DNA of 47,470 bases, taken from an uncultured Algoriphagus sp. (GTDB lineage: Bacteria; Bacteroidota; Bacteroidia; Cytophagales; Cyclobacteriaceae). A program made the translations under genes and the position numbers. Location of the stretch: contig CAJBER010000019.1 of assembly GCA_903952135.1 (NCBI GenBank), positions 1 through 47,470 on the forward strand, read 5' to 3'. Positions 32,992-41,379 of the stretch are shown piece after piece (the stretch's first letter is position 1; every line of letters begins with the position of its first letter). Under the pieces are notes generated by a model. It was not told where the DNA came from. It worked only from the letters and a program-made list of their open reading frames with translations, and ran no database searches.

Positions 32992-33825
32992 TTAGGGCCT
33001 TGGCACGTAGGAAAAAGTCAAGGGGTCTGGAAACTCAAAGGTAAATCCGGTGGAAACGATTTTCTCCGAACTAATCAACCTCCCTACCTCTTCATCTGCA
33101 GCATCCTGGAAACTTGCAGGCAAGGGAATTCCCAAAGCACTGGCATTGTGCTGATACACCTCACGCCGCAAGGGATGTTTGGGAGCAACCCCATTGAATG
33201 TTTGATTCCATAGTCCCTGACCGATCACCCAGGAGATCATTCCTGCCGCATCCTCTTGATGGATAAAATTGACGCGTGTGTGCCCCGCCACCTGTTCCTT
33301 TCTTGAAAAATAGGTTCCTGGAATACGATCCTCTCCCATCAATCCCCCCATCCGCAACACTGTCAAGTCATAGGTTGGCGAGGTACCCATCAAGGCTTCC
33401 GCTCGGTACAAAATCGCATTGCTTGAAGTACTTTCGGAAATTTCCTCCTCCTCGGTGTAGGGCACTGCCTTATTTTCATTGGGGTAGATGCCGGTGCTGG
33501 AAATAAAGATGACCTGCTTTACTGCTGAGTTTGCGACCAAATCGCGTAAGGAAGCGAGTTGCTGCAGGTAGGCTTCCCCATCTCCCTGCCTACTCCGAGG
33601 GGGTAGCGTCACCACCAAAATCTCGGAATCAAAAAGGCGTTGGTAATCTATCCCTTTCGGATCGGGATCTAGGGTAAAGTGAACGGCATCCAAGCCTTTT
33701 TCGCGAAGGAGTTCCACCTTTTCGGAACGAGTGGAAGATCCGAGCACCAGATAGCCCTGCTTTTGCAAAAGCAACCCAGTGGCCTCCCCGAGCCAACCCA
33801 AACCGATAATTGAAACTTTCTTCAT
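32992..33825 (-). CDS. NAD(P)-binding epimerase-like protein (YeeZ-type)
   Basis: This 277-residue protein has an N-terminal Rossmann motif VSIIGLGWLGEATGLLL (G-x-G-x-x-G at about 8-13) and a segment VIFISSTGIYP (around 106-116) resembling the active-site strand of extended short-chain dehydrogenases. The usual YxxxK catalytic pair is not clear: ILYRAEALM near residue 140 has Tyr-x3-Glu-Ala. It matches the YeeZ/SDR family a5-like proteins, whose substrate is unknown. There is no signal peptide. Its start is 275 bp above the end of bshA-side genes on the same strand, and its upstream neighbour (fatty acid hydroxylase) has its own terminator, so it is transcribed separately. Confidence 0.82.
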   Translation of the reverse strand: MKKVSIIGLGWLGEATGLLLQKQGYLVLGSSTRSEKVELLREKGLDAVHFTLDPDPKGIDYQRLFDSEILVVTLPPRSRQGDGEAYLQQLASLRDLVANSAVKQVIFISSTGIYPNENKAVPYTEEEEISESTSSNAILYRAEALMGTSPTYDLTVLRMGGLMGEDRIPGTYFSRKEQVAGHTRVNFIHQEDAAGMISWVIGQGLWNQTFNGVAPKHPLRREVYQHNASALGIPLPASFQDAADEEVGRLISSEKIVSTGFTFEFPDPLTFSYVPRP

Positions 33826-33890
33826 GCGCTAAACTAGTGGTGGGTGACTGAATGTCTACCCTCAACGGATTTTCAAATCCCCAAACCGGA

Positions 33891-33921
33891 ACCAAAGAAA
33901 AAACCTCCTTTTCGGAGGTTT
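33891..33921 (-). terminator. Intrinsic terminator of the fatty acid hydroxylase gene
   Basis: AAACCTCC (33901-33908) pairs with GGAGGTTT (33914-33921); the minus strand continues into a T-rich tract. It lies 2 bp after the stop codon of the gene at 33924. Confidence 0.85.
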
Positions 33922-33923
33922 GT

Positions 33924-34550
33924 TTATTCTTTTTTGGGAAGGGTTCCCAAAAGGTAATCCCAAAGCGGGGAACTTACCCCAAAAGCAGCATCTGGATCTT
34001 TGTAATGATGAATGGCATGGTTGACCCACAAGACCTTGAAAAAATTCTTCGGCGGATTGTAGACGTGCACCACGTAATGAACTCCCAAATACCCAGCATA
34101 CCCTAGGAGGAATCCGGGTAGGAAATAGAGCGCAAAATCACCCATCAACAGCGTAAACAACAAGTACAAAATCGCTGCATAGGCCGCACTAACAAAGGGG
34201 GGCATGGCCAGACGGTCCTTGTCCTTGGGGTAATCGTGGTGTACTCCATGGACATTGTACTGCAACTTGTCCTTGAGTGGCGTATCTGGCTCCATGTGGA
34301 AAAAATGCTTGTGCATCATGTACTCCACAAAGGTAAAGGTAAGCAACCCTACTACGGAAAAAGCCAAACCTAGTCCAAGTGGAATCGAAGTGGATACCAG
34401 CCCATAATACATCGAAACGGAGGAGATGGCTAAAAATAGGGAAATGGGGATGGAAATGTGTGTTCTTGAAATTCGCTCAAGCACAGGATTAGAAAAAAGG
34501 GTAGCCGAACCGAAATTGTCAGGTCGATCTAATCGCCCAATCTTTTTCAT
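33924..34550 (-). CDS. Fatty acid hydroxylase / sterol desaturase superfamily protein
   Basis: This 208-residue membrane protein has four hydrophobic segments and the histidine clusters of the di-iron fatty acid hydroxylase superfamily: EYMMHKHFFH (about 75-85), HGVHHDYP (about 100-107), LGVHYVVHVY (about 154-163) and NHAIHHYKDP (about 177-186). These bind two irons. The nearest group is the FA2H/scs7-like fatty acid 2-hydroxylase type, which adds OH to acyl chains including those of sphingolipids, but sterol and carotenoid relatives exist. Bacteroidota do make sphingolipids, and a ceramidase-like gene is in this window, so lipid hydroxylation is a reasonable guess. A possible promoter lies at 34613-34620. 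Confidence 0.88.
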   Translation of the reverse strand: MKKIGRLDRPDNFGSATLFSNPVLERISRTHISIPISLFLAISSVSMYYGLVSTSIPLGLGLAFSVVGLLTFTFVEYMMHKHFFHMEPDTPLKDKLQYNVHGVHHDYPKDKDRLAMPPFVSAAYAAILYLLFTLLMGDFALYFLPGFLLGYAGYLGVHYVVHVYNPPKNFFKVLWVNHAIHHYKDPDAAFGVSSPLWDYLLGTLPKKE

Positions 34551-34612
34551 GATAAACAGTGGTTTAGGTAGTCTTCAAAAAAGGTAGTGAACTAATGGTA
34601 TAAACTATCCTA

Positions 34613-34620
34613 CAAAAATA
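34613..34620 (-). promoter_or_regulatory. Possible -7 element of the fatty acid hydroxylase gene
   Basis: The minus strand reads TATTTTTG (complement of 34613-34620), an exact TAnnTTTG match, 63 bp above the start codon. The -33 element is not clear (a GAAA/TTTC at the wrong spacing). Confidence 0.4.
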
Positions 34621-34659
34621 AGGGTTTCCGTTTTTTGAAAATTTTTTCACTTTACTGAT

Positions 34660-35808
34660 TTAACTCATCTTTTTTTCTGCCTCTTGAGTCAAGGCAATGG
34701 TTTTGCGGTAATACTCCTCATACATGGGTAGGATCTGGTCAATGTCAAATTCCTTGGCACGAGCCAAAGCCCGCTCCTTAAATCCTGGCAAATTGGCGGC
34801 ATCCAAAATAAATAGCGCTTTCTTGGTCATGTCCTCCACATCGCCCACCTCGCATGCAAAGCCGGTTAACCCATCCAAATTGAGTTCGGGTATCCCGCCC
34901 GCATTGGATGACAAGACAGGCACTTCACAGGCCATCGCTTCCAAGGCAGCAAGTCCAAAACTTTCTTTTTCCGAAGGCATCAAGAAAAGGTCAGCTACGG
35001 ACAACACTTCCTCCACAGCCTCAAGCTTACCTAAAAAACGGATGTCTTCGCAAGTACCTAAGGTGCGGCAAAGGCGCTCCATACGATCTCTTTCCGGTCC
35101 ATCACCCACTAAAAGTAACTTGGCGGGGATCTCTTTACGAACATTGTAAAAGACATGGATTACGTCTTCTACCCGCTTTACTTTTCGGAAGTTGGAGGTA
35201 TGGACGAGTAGCATTTCCCCATTGGGGCAGATGGCCAATTTAAAATGCTCTTTTCGTTGCTTCTTAAACCGCTCCAAATCGATGAAATTCGGAATCACCT
35301 CGATGTCTCGCTTGATGTCGAAGTAGTCGTAGGTCTCTTTTTTCAAGTCCTCAGAAACGGCTGTGACCCCATCCGATTGATTGATGGAAAAGGTAACCAC
35401 CGGCTCGTAACTCGGATCTTTTCCCACCAAGGTTATGTCCGTGCCATGCAGCGTGGTCACTACAGGAATGGAAATTCCCTCTGTCTTCAAAATCTGCTTC
35501 GCCATGTAGGCAGAGGAAGCATGCGGAATGGCATAGTGTACGTGGAGGAGGTCGAGATTTTCATACTTGACCACACTTACCATTTTGCTGGCCAGGGCGA
35601 GCTCGTAAGGGGCAAACTCAAATAAGGGATAACTCTTGATATCTACCTCGTGGTAGAATAGGTTTTCACTAAAAAAATCGAGTCTCATGGGCTGCTTGTA
35701 GGTAATAAAATGAACCTCATGACCCACTTTCGCAAGGCCTTTGCCTAATTCGGTGGCAACCACTCCACTACCTCCGAAGGTAGGGTAACATACAATTCCT
35801 ATTTTCAT
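34660..35808 (-). CDS. bshA: N-acetyl-alpha-D-glucosaminyl L-malate synthase BshA
   Basis: BshA is a retaining GT4 (GT-B fold) glycosyltransferase that joins UDP-GlcNAc to L-malate, the first step of bacillithiol synthesis. The 382-residue protein opens with KIGIVCYPTFGGSGVVATELGKGLA and has the diagnostic HVHYAIPHASSAYMAKQIL (about 90-108) and TTLHGTDITLVG (about 118-129). The nucleotide-sugar region PSEKESFGLAALEAMACEVPVL (about 276-297) contains the conserved Glu-x7-Glu. Bacillithiol is known from Bacteroidota as well as Firmicutes. BshB and BshC genes are not in this window. The upstream intergenic region is shared with the divergent M24 gene. Confidence 0.95.
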   Translation of the reverse strand: MKIGIVCYPTFGGSGVVATELGKGLAKVGHEVHFITYKQPMRLDFFSENLFYHEVDIKSYPLFEFAPYELALASKMVSVVKYENLDLLHVHYAIPHASSAYMAKQILKTEGISIPVVTTLHGTDITLVGKDPSYEPVVTFSINQSDGVTAVSEDLKKETYDYFDIKRDIEVIPNFIDLERFKKQRKEHFKLAICPNGEMLLVHTSNFRKVKRVEDVIHVFYNVRKEIPAKLLLVGDGPERDRMERLCRTLGTCEDIRFLGKLEAVEEVLSVADLFLMPSEKESFGLAALEAMACEVPVLSSNAGGIPELNLDGLTGFACEVGDVEDMTKKALFILDAANLPGFKERALARAKEFDIDQILPMYEEYYRKTIALTQEAEKKMS

Positions 35809-35981
35809 CTACTGGGCAAAGGCTATTACAACGTGCTGATAACACGCTTCAACTATAGTTTTGTTCAAAATAAAAGATTTTTATGCTTCCTTTTTTCCTC
35901 CGAAAAGAACCCAAGAAGAAAAAATCTAGCGCGCAACTCCACAAAAATCTGAGTAATTTACCAAAGAAATCGGAGACACTT

Positions 35982-37316
35982 ATGAAACATACTTTTCTTT
36001 TACTCGGACTAGTGATCCTTAGTTGGGCCTGTACCACCTCCCCAAATACAGAATCCGCTCAAGAAAAAATCGATCCCAGCACCTACTGGGGCGAAAACCC
36101 TTGGCCAGAAATCCGTAAAAAACGGATAAATCAATTGCTCCCTGAAGCCTTAAAAAATGCGAAGGTTGCGAGTTGGCTCGTGATCTGTAGAGAAAACTAC
36201 AACGACCCCATCGCCACGCATGTGGGAGGTGAAAACGCAAGCGGTACAGCAGCCTTTCTTTTTTACAGCGACGAAACGGGCTTCCACTCGCTGGCCTTTT
36301 CCCCAGAAGGAGAAGCAAAGGCACTAGAAGACCTTGCCATCCATGAAAAAGTAGAACGCATCCCTCGAGGAGAATCTGCAGTCGCTAGAGCGGTGGCCTT
36401 CATCAAAGAAAAAGGTTTTCCTACCATAGCCATCAATACCTCTGCCAGCAACGAAATGGCCGATGGACTTACGCATAGCCAGCACCAAGAATTGGCTTCC
36501 TTGATGGGAAGCGATGTGAACAAACTCGTTTCCTCTGAAGAATTGGTGTACGAATGGCTTTCCATCAAACTCCCCGAGGAAGTAGAAATTCTGAAGAAAG
36601 CCGCACAGTTGGCATCTGATTTTCAAGAAGAGGCCTATGCCAGCATCATCCCTGGCAAAACCACCGATGCGGAAGTTGCCAAATTCCTAAAAGCCAAAAT
36701 GGCCGAATACGGTGTAACCGATGCTTGGCATCCCGATCAAAATCCGAACGTCAACTCCGGTCCTGACAGAGGCCACTCCCATGCCACCGACAAGGTAATT
36801 CAGCCGGGTGATGTCATTCAAACCGACTTTGGTGTCAAATTGTACGGAATATGGGTGAGCGACATCCAGCGATTTGCCTATGTCCTCAAAGAGGGCGAGA
36901 CCAGCGCCCCCAAAGAAATTCAGACCTATTGGGAAAATGGAAAAGCCGGCAGCCGAATTGCACTAGCAGCCATGAAGCCTGGCGTGAAGGGTGAAGATGT
37001 AGACCGTGCCCAGCGAGACCTGATGGACGCCAATGGATCACTTTATGTGCCCTGGAGTACGGGTCACCCCGTGGGTTATGTGGCTCACGATGTGGGACCA
37101 AATTTGGGAGGTGCCCGAATCCCTAAACCCCGACCTGCAGCCCAAAAACTCTTGAAGCAGGGGATGGTTTTTGCCTTTGATGGGTTCCACTGCTGGAAGC
37201 AAGCAGATGGTACAGAGAAAACCATCTCTGTGGAAGAAATGGCTGTGGTCAACGAAAGCGGAGCCACTTACCTTATCGCTCCCCAAGAAGACCTGATTTT
37301 GGTTGGAAAAAAATAA
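35982..37316 (+). CDS. M24-family metallopeptidase lipoprotein (Xaa-Pro peptidase-like)
   Basis: I start at ATG 35982 (444 residues), because the product then begins with a full lipoprotein signal (MKHTFLLLGLVILSWAC, Cys17); the frame is open upstream to 35883 but that part is lysine-rich and uninformative. The C-terminal M24 fold (about 205-440) shows metal ligands Asp282 (TDFGVKL), Asp294 (VSDIQR), His362 (TGHPVGYVAHD) and the final Glu at 418/419 (SVEEM). The fourth position, normally Glu in an xEP motif, reads Asp400 in FAFDGFH. The N-terminal half (about 35-195) is a creatinase-like domain. It is likely a lipid-anchored aminopeptidase for Xaa-Pro peptides. A TAGTTTTG sequence at 35856 may be its -7 element. 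Confidence 0.87.
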   Translation: MKHTFLLLGLVILSWACTTSPNTESAQEKIDPSTYWGENPWPEIRKKRINQLLPEALKNAKVASWLVICRENYNDPIATHVGGENASGTAAFLFYSDETGFHSLAFSPEGEAKALEDLAIHEKVERIPRGESAVARAVAFIKEKGFPTIAINTSASNEMADGLTHSQHQELASLMGSDVNKLVSSEELVYEWLSIKLPEEVEILKKAAQLASDFQEEAYASIIPGKTTDAEVAKFLKAKMAEYGVTDAWHPDQNPNVNSGPDRGHSHATDKVIQPGDVIQTDFGVKLYGIWVSDIQRFAYVLKEGETSAPKEIQTYWENGKAGSRIALAAMKPGVKGEDVDRAQRDLMDANGSLYVPWSTGHPVGYVAHDVGPNLGGARIPKPRPAAQKLLKQGMVFAFDGFHCWKQADGTEKTISVEEMAVVNESGATYLIAPQEDLILVGKK

Positions 37317-37336
37317 GTTGACCGAATTCAATAAAT

Positions 37337-37364
37337 ACAAAAGCCAGGGAAACTTGGCTTTTGT
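37337..37364 (+). terminator. Probable intrinsic terminator after the M24 gene
   Basis: ACAAAAGCCA (37337-37346) pairs with TGGCTTTTGT (37355-37364). The T tract is short and broken, so it is weaker than the others in this window. Confidence 0.65.
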
Positions 37365-37428
37365 CCTTTAACGATTTCAAATCCAATAACCCCCCAAAAG
37401 CGTTACTTGAAGAGCCACAAATTTTAAC

Positions 37429-37465
37429 TTTTTCAATCATTCAATTTTGCAATTGGTTACCTTTG
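37429..37465 (+). promoter_or_regulatory. Probable promoter of purM
   Basis: TACCTTTG at 37458-37465 matches TAnnTTTG. The -33 side is only a T-rich run ending TTTC at 37434 (spacing 23). The start codon at 37489 is 23 bp downstream. Confidence 0.5.
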
Positions 37466-37488
37466 AACAACCAAAATCTTCACCTTCC

Positions 37489-38652
37489 ATGAACGAGCGC
37501 TACCTGCAGCGCGGAGTTTCCGCATCCAAAGAAGACGTACACCAAGCCATCTCTAAGTTGGACAAGGGACTTTTCCCCAAGGCCTTCTGCAAAATAGTAG
37601 AAGACACCCTAGGCAACGACCCTGAGTACTGCAATATCATGCATGCGGATGGAGCAGGGACCAAGTCCTCCCTTGCCTACCTCTACTGGAAGGAAACTGG
37701 CGACCTGAGCGTCTGGAAGGGAATCGCGCAAGATGCGATCATCATGAATACGGATGACCTCCTTTGCGTAGGTGCCACCACCAACATTCTGGTATCCTCC
37801 ACTATTGGAAGAAATAAAAACTTGATTCCAGGTGAGGTGATTTCTGCCATCATTGAAGGAACTGAAGAAGTACTGCAACTGCTCCGCGACCATGGCGTCA
37901 ATGCGGTCCTCACCGGCGGTGAAACTGCCGATGTGGGAGACTTGGTACGCACTATCATTGTGGACAGTACCGTAACCTGCCGCATGCGTAGAGAAGACAT
38001 CATCTCCAACGACCGCATCCAAGCAGGCGATGTGATTGTTGGCCTTTCCTCCTTTGGTCAAGCCAACTACGAGAGCGAATACAATGGAGGCATGGGCAGC
38101 AATGGACTGACCTCCGCACGCCACGATGTGTTTCACAAAATTTTAAAATCCCGCTATCCAGAAAGTTTTGACCCTGCTGTTCCGGACCAACTCGTGTATG
38201 CGGGAAAATATCAACTTACTGATCCTGCTCCTGGTACCTCGGTGAACATGGGCAAATTGGTGCTTTCTCCTACTCGAACCTATGCCCCAATCCTAGCAGA
38301 TGTATTGAACTACATGCGTCCTAAAATTCATGGACTGGTGCATTGCTCAGGAGGCGCTCAAACCAAGGTCCTACACTTTGTGGACGATGTCCACATCATC
38401 AAGGACAACTTGTTTGAAACCCCACCCTTGTTCCGCATCATCCAAGAAGAAAGCGGAACCGACTGGAAAGAAATGTACAAAGTCTTCAACATGGGCCATC
38501 GCATGGAAGTCTACCTCGACGAGCGGCATGCGGAAGAGGTCATCGATATCGCCGAGTCCTACGGGGTGGAAGCACAAATTATCGGTCGAGTAGAGCCCCA
38601 CAAAGGCAAAAAAGTAACCATTCAAGGTCCTTACGGCACCTTTGAATACTAA
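37489..38652 (+). CDS. purM: Phosphoribosylformylglycinamidine cyclo-ligase (AIR synthase), Bacteroidota form
   Basis: PurM closes FGAM to AIR with ATP in purine synthesis. I start at ATG 37489 (MNERYLQRGVSASKEDVHQAI, 387 residues), since the alternative TTG at 37447 lies over the promoter. The AIRS fold shows the ATP/substrate part NIMHADGAGTKSSLAYLYW (about 50-68), MNTDDLLCVGAT (about 86-97), VLTGGETADVGDLVRT and, in the C-terminal half, IHGLVHCSGGAQTKVLHF and FNMGHRMEVYL. It is longer than E. coli PurM (345) and differs in detail, but agrees closely with the Bacteroides-type enzyme. It is monocistronic; the ceramidase-like gene starts 42 bp later and may read on. Confidence 0.94.
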   Translation: MNERYLQRGVSASKEDVHQAISKLDKGLFPKAFCKIVEDTLGNDPEYCNIMHADGAGTKSSLAYLYWKETGDLSVWKGIAQDAIIMNTDDLLCVGATTNILVSSTIGRNKNLIPGEVISAIIEGTEEVLQLLRDHGVNAVLTGGETADVGDLVRTIIVDSTVTCRMRREDIISNDRIQAGDVIVGLSSFGQANYESEYNGGMGSNGLTSARHDVFHKILKSRYPESFDPAVPDQLVYAGKYQLTDPAPGTSVNMGKLVLSPTRTYAPILADVLNYMRPKIHGLVHCSGGAQTKVLHFVDDVHIIKDNLFETPPLFRIIQEESGTDWKEMYKVFNMGHRMEVYLDERHAEEVIDIAESYGVEAQIIGRVEPHKGKKVTIQGPYGTFEY

Positions 38653-38694
38653 AAAGGGGATTACTTCCTCAATCGGACTTTTCTCCCAATTGCT

Positions 38695-40026
38695 ATGCTT
38701 CGGATGCTACGCGTATTTGCTTGGGTAGTGGCAGTTCTCCTGCTCCTGGGCGTAGCCACGCTTACGACAGTAGACCGAAGTCCACTTGAGGAGCAAGATT
38801 TCTACAAAAGCACCTTTGACCAACTAGCAAGCAGCACCTGGAGCAGTAGCAGCAGCGCACACTGGCTAGGAGGATGGGCTACCGTGAATGTGACTCCTGC
38901 CCAACCCGCGGAACTGGTAGGCTATTCCCCTCGAGGTCCCTATACTTTTGTCCAAGACTCCAGCCACGTCAAGGCCTTGACGCTGAGCAATGGAAAATCC
39001 AGCATCGCCTGGCTCAATTACGAATTACTGATTGTGCATCCCCAACTTGCCGATCAGGTACGCGCAGGGGTTCAAAAAGCAGGGATCTCTGTAGACCAAC
39101 TTATTTTCACCGCTACCCACACTCATTCCGGCATGGGAGGATACATGCCAGGGCTGGTAGGATCACTTGCCTTTGGGGGCTACGATGAGCAGGTGGTCGA
39201 GCAACTGGTGGCTGGGTCCGTTCGTGCCTTGCAAACAGCACTTGCCAGCCAAGATACGGTCACCCTTTCCTACAAAAAAACAAGCGTTTCCGATCTTGTC
39301 TCCAATCGCTTTGTCAAAGGAGGCGCCATTGACCCATACGTTCGCCAGGTATTTTTTCAACGAAAGGATGGACAGAAAGCCAGTTTCTTGACCTACTCGG
39401 CACATGCCACCGCCTTGAGTTCCAAGTTTATGGGCCTCTCTGGAGATTACCCAGCCTTTCTCACCCAGCACTTGGAAGAGGAGAAAGTAGATTTCGCCCT
39501 ATTTGCAGCAGGCACCGTAGGGAGCCATCGTCCACTTACGGAAGGAAACACCCCCGAAGAGGTCAATGCCTACGCACTTGCCATTGATGCTCGGATCAGC
39601 GCAGATACGAGTACAGTTGCGTTGGCTGGTGAAGCCAATCTTCGCACTTCCAAGGTGGGTATCCAATTGGGAGAACCCCAACTTCGTGTGACCACCAACT
39701 TGCGTATCCGCCCCTGGCTATTTCGATCCCTACTCGGAGAAATGCCGGCCTACCTAGACATTACCCAAGTGGGAAATATCCTTTTCATTTCCAGTAGCGG
39801 GGAACTGTCCGGTGTCTTTTACGAAGCATGGGATGCCCTGGCGAAAGAGAAAGGTCTAGAATTAGTAGTCACCGTATTCAATGGAAGTTACATTGGATAC
39901 ATCACTCCTGACGAACTGTACGATGCACACTACCACGAAGTCCGCGATATGAACTGGTTTGGACCAGGAAATGGGCAGTATTTTGATCGCCTCATCCAGG
40001 AAGTCATCCGCAAAGCAGAAAAGTAA
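38695..40026 (+). CDS. Neutral/alkaline ceramidase-like protein
   Basis: This 443-residue protein has an N-terminal hydrophobic anchor or signal (about residues 5-25; ATG at residue 4 is an alternative start). It matches the N-terminal catalytic part of neutral ceramidase, which hydrolyses the N-acyl bond of ceramide. Landmarks are VNVTPAQPAELVGYSPRG, zinc-type THTHSG at 141-146 and SAHATAL at 235-241. The segment holding the nucleophile in the canonical enzyme (GDxSP) appears here as AAGTVGSHRP (271-280), so the Ser is displaced and the Asp is missing. The C-terminal Ig-like domain of the classical enzyme is absent. Substrate could be a bacterial sphingolipid or another amide. The DUF983 gene starts 12 bp after its stop. 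Confidence 0.83.
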   Translation: MLRMLRVFAWVVAVLLLLGVATLTTVDRSPLEEQDFYKSTFDQLASSTWSSSSSAHWLGGWATVNVTPAQPAELVGYSPRGPYTFVQDSSHVKALTLSNGKSSIAWLNYELLIVHPQLADQVRAGVQKAGISVDQLIFTATHTHSGMGGYMPGLVGSLAFGGYDEQVVEQLVAGSVRALQTALASQDTVTLSYKKTSVSDLVSNRFVKGGAIDPYVRQVFFQRKDGQKASFLTYSAHATALSSKFMGLSGDYPAFLTQHLEEEKVDFALFAAGTVGSHRPLTEGNTPEEVNAYALAIDARISADTSTVALAGEANLRTSKVGIQLGEPQLRVTTNLRIRPWLFRSLLGEMPAYLDITQVGNILFISSSGELSGVFYEAWDALAKEKGLELVVTVFNGSYIGYITPDELYDAHYHEVRDMNWFGPGNGQYFDRLIQEVIRKAEK

Positions 40027-40038
40027 ACCCACAAACCC

Positions 40039-40431
40039 ATGTCCCAACGAAGCGGGCTTTCCAGCATCCTCAGTCTCCGCTGCCCAAAATGCAGAACGGG
40101 ACAGCTTTTTCAGTCTGGTAAAATTTCAAGACCGGGAAGTTTGTTTACCATGCATCCTGCATGTCCTCATTGCAAGCAGTCCTTCGAACCCGAACCCGGG
40201 TTTTACTATGGGGCCATGTTTGTCAGTTATGGCATCAATACCGCACTATTTTTGGTTTTTTGGGTGGCACTACTCCTTATCTACCCAGACTATACCTTGT
40301 CTTTACTTCTTGGTATTCTTACAGCAGTAGTGATCCTGAGTTTACCTTTGAGTTTCCGATGGAGTCGATCGATTTGGTTGGCTTTGTTTGTGCGCTTTGA
40401 CCCAAAGGCCGGAAATACCCTAGACTCCTAA
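40039..40431 (+). CDS. DUF983 family membrane protein
   Basis: This 130-residue protein has a zinc-ribbon-like N-terminus with CPKC (15-18) and CPHC (42-45), followed by FEPEPGFYYGAMFVSYGIN, a well-known DUF983 signature, and two transmembrane helices (about 60-85 and 88-108). The function of DUF983 is not known; in alphaproteobacteria it lies near haem-copper oxidase assembly genes, but here its neighbours are a ceramidase-like gene and a UbiA-like gene. It follows the ceramidase-like gene by 12 bp. Its TAA stop overlaps the TAG stop of the convergent gene by 4 bp in total. Confidence 0.92.
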   Translation: MSQRSGLSSILSLRCPKCRTGQLFQSGKISRPGSLFTMHPACPHCKQSFEPEPGFYYGAMFVSYGINTALFLVFWVALLLIYPDYTLSLLLGILTAVVILSLPLSFRWSRSIWLALFVRFDPKAGNTLDS

Positions 40432-41258
40432 ATCCAAAGTAGCAACCAAGGAATCCAAAAGGCGAGTTCCATCCGTTGCCTTTTTTGTGCTGCTGAAAGA
40501 CCGTTTTGAAAAAAAGTTAGGTAATGCACCAACAGCAGCAATAGCAGCAAGCAAGAAAAAGGACGGTAAAAAGAGGGGAGCAAAATAAATACGGCTAGGG
40601 ACGCAAAGATGCCCAAAAAGGAAAGGCTACGAATCCATTGGATAAGTTGAAGCGGAGGATAGACGTGTGCAATGGAAAGAAACCCATGCTGTCGATCTTC
40701 CTCTCTATCCAAAAAGGAGAGCATCCAAAGATTGAGCAAAGCCAACACAAAGAATATGGCCGCAAAAATCAGTACAGCCCAGGTCAAGTCTGCGGCTTCT
40801 GCACGAAGCAGGGGGAGCCAAATCGTACCCACCACATAGAATAAGGCGATGGATACCTCCTTCAAAAGGATCGGACCAAATTTTTGAATCGCCCAGCGAC
40901 ACCCAAACATAGATAACGCCAAAATCAAAGTCAGTTGGAATTCCTTGCCCCATCCCATCCAGAAAAATGCCCCCACAAGTCCTGAGAGGACCGCGATAAG
41001 AATACCCACTCCAAGGACAACTTGGTACCTTCGATGGAAAGCCCTTCTTGGAGAGGAGGTATTCGCAATTTTTCGAGCATCCAGCAAATGGTCCAGGCTG
41101 TAAATCGTCCAAACAGCAAGTCCCAACAAGACAAATGCAGGCCAGTCCAAGGATACATGCAGCAGTTCCTGGAAAAAATAGAGACTAGCCATCGCTCCAA
41201 TCACCACGTCTAGGGATAGCCAGGAAATAACTTGGAAAACTCGTTGGATTAACCTCAT
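40428..41258 (-). CDS. Polytopic membrane protein resembling the UbiA prenyltransferase superfamily
   Basis: This 276-residue protein has about eight hydrophobic segments. In the first third it carries WTIYSLDHLLDARK (about 50-63), which resembles the D-x-x-x-D prenyl diphosphate motif of UbiA-type prenyltransferases. A second motif of that kind is less clear: LNLWMLSFLDREEDRQHGF at about 175-193 has Asp/Glu pairs at the right distance. The overall length and helix number fit UbiA. The aromatic acceptor and prenyl donor cannot be inferred. It could also be a non-catalytic relative. It is convergent with the DUF983 gene (4-bp overlap at stops) and divergent from the SGNH gene. Confidence 0.65.
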   Translation of the reverse strand: MRLIQRVFQVISWLSLDVVIGAMASLYFFQELLHVSLDWPAFVLLGLAVWTIYSLDHLLDARKIANTSSPRRAFHRRYQVVLGVGILIAVLSGLVGAFFWMGWGKEFQLTLILALSMFGCRWAIQKFGPILLKEVSIALFYVVGTIWLPLLRAEAADLTWAVLIFAAIFFVLALLNLWMLSFLDREEDRQHGFLSIAHVYPPLQLIQWIRSLSFLGIFASLAVFILLPSFYRPFSCLLLLLLLVHYLTFFQNGLSAAQKRQRMELAFWIPWLLLWI

Positions 41259-41379
41259 TGCCTAAATTTAAAGCCAAGGAGGCAGAGCACCCAAGGAATG
41301 ATGGATTTTTAGGTAAGATTTTCTACATTTAATCAGCCCAACAAGGATACACAACGCTTCAAATCAACAACCCAAAACC

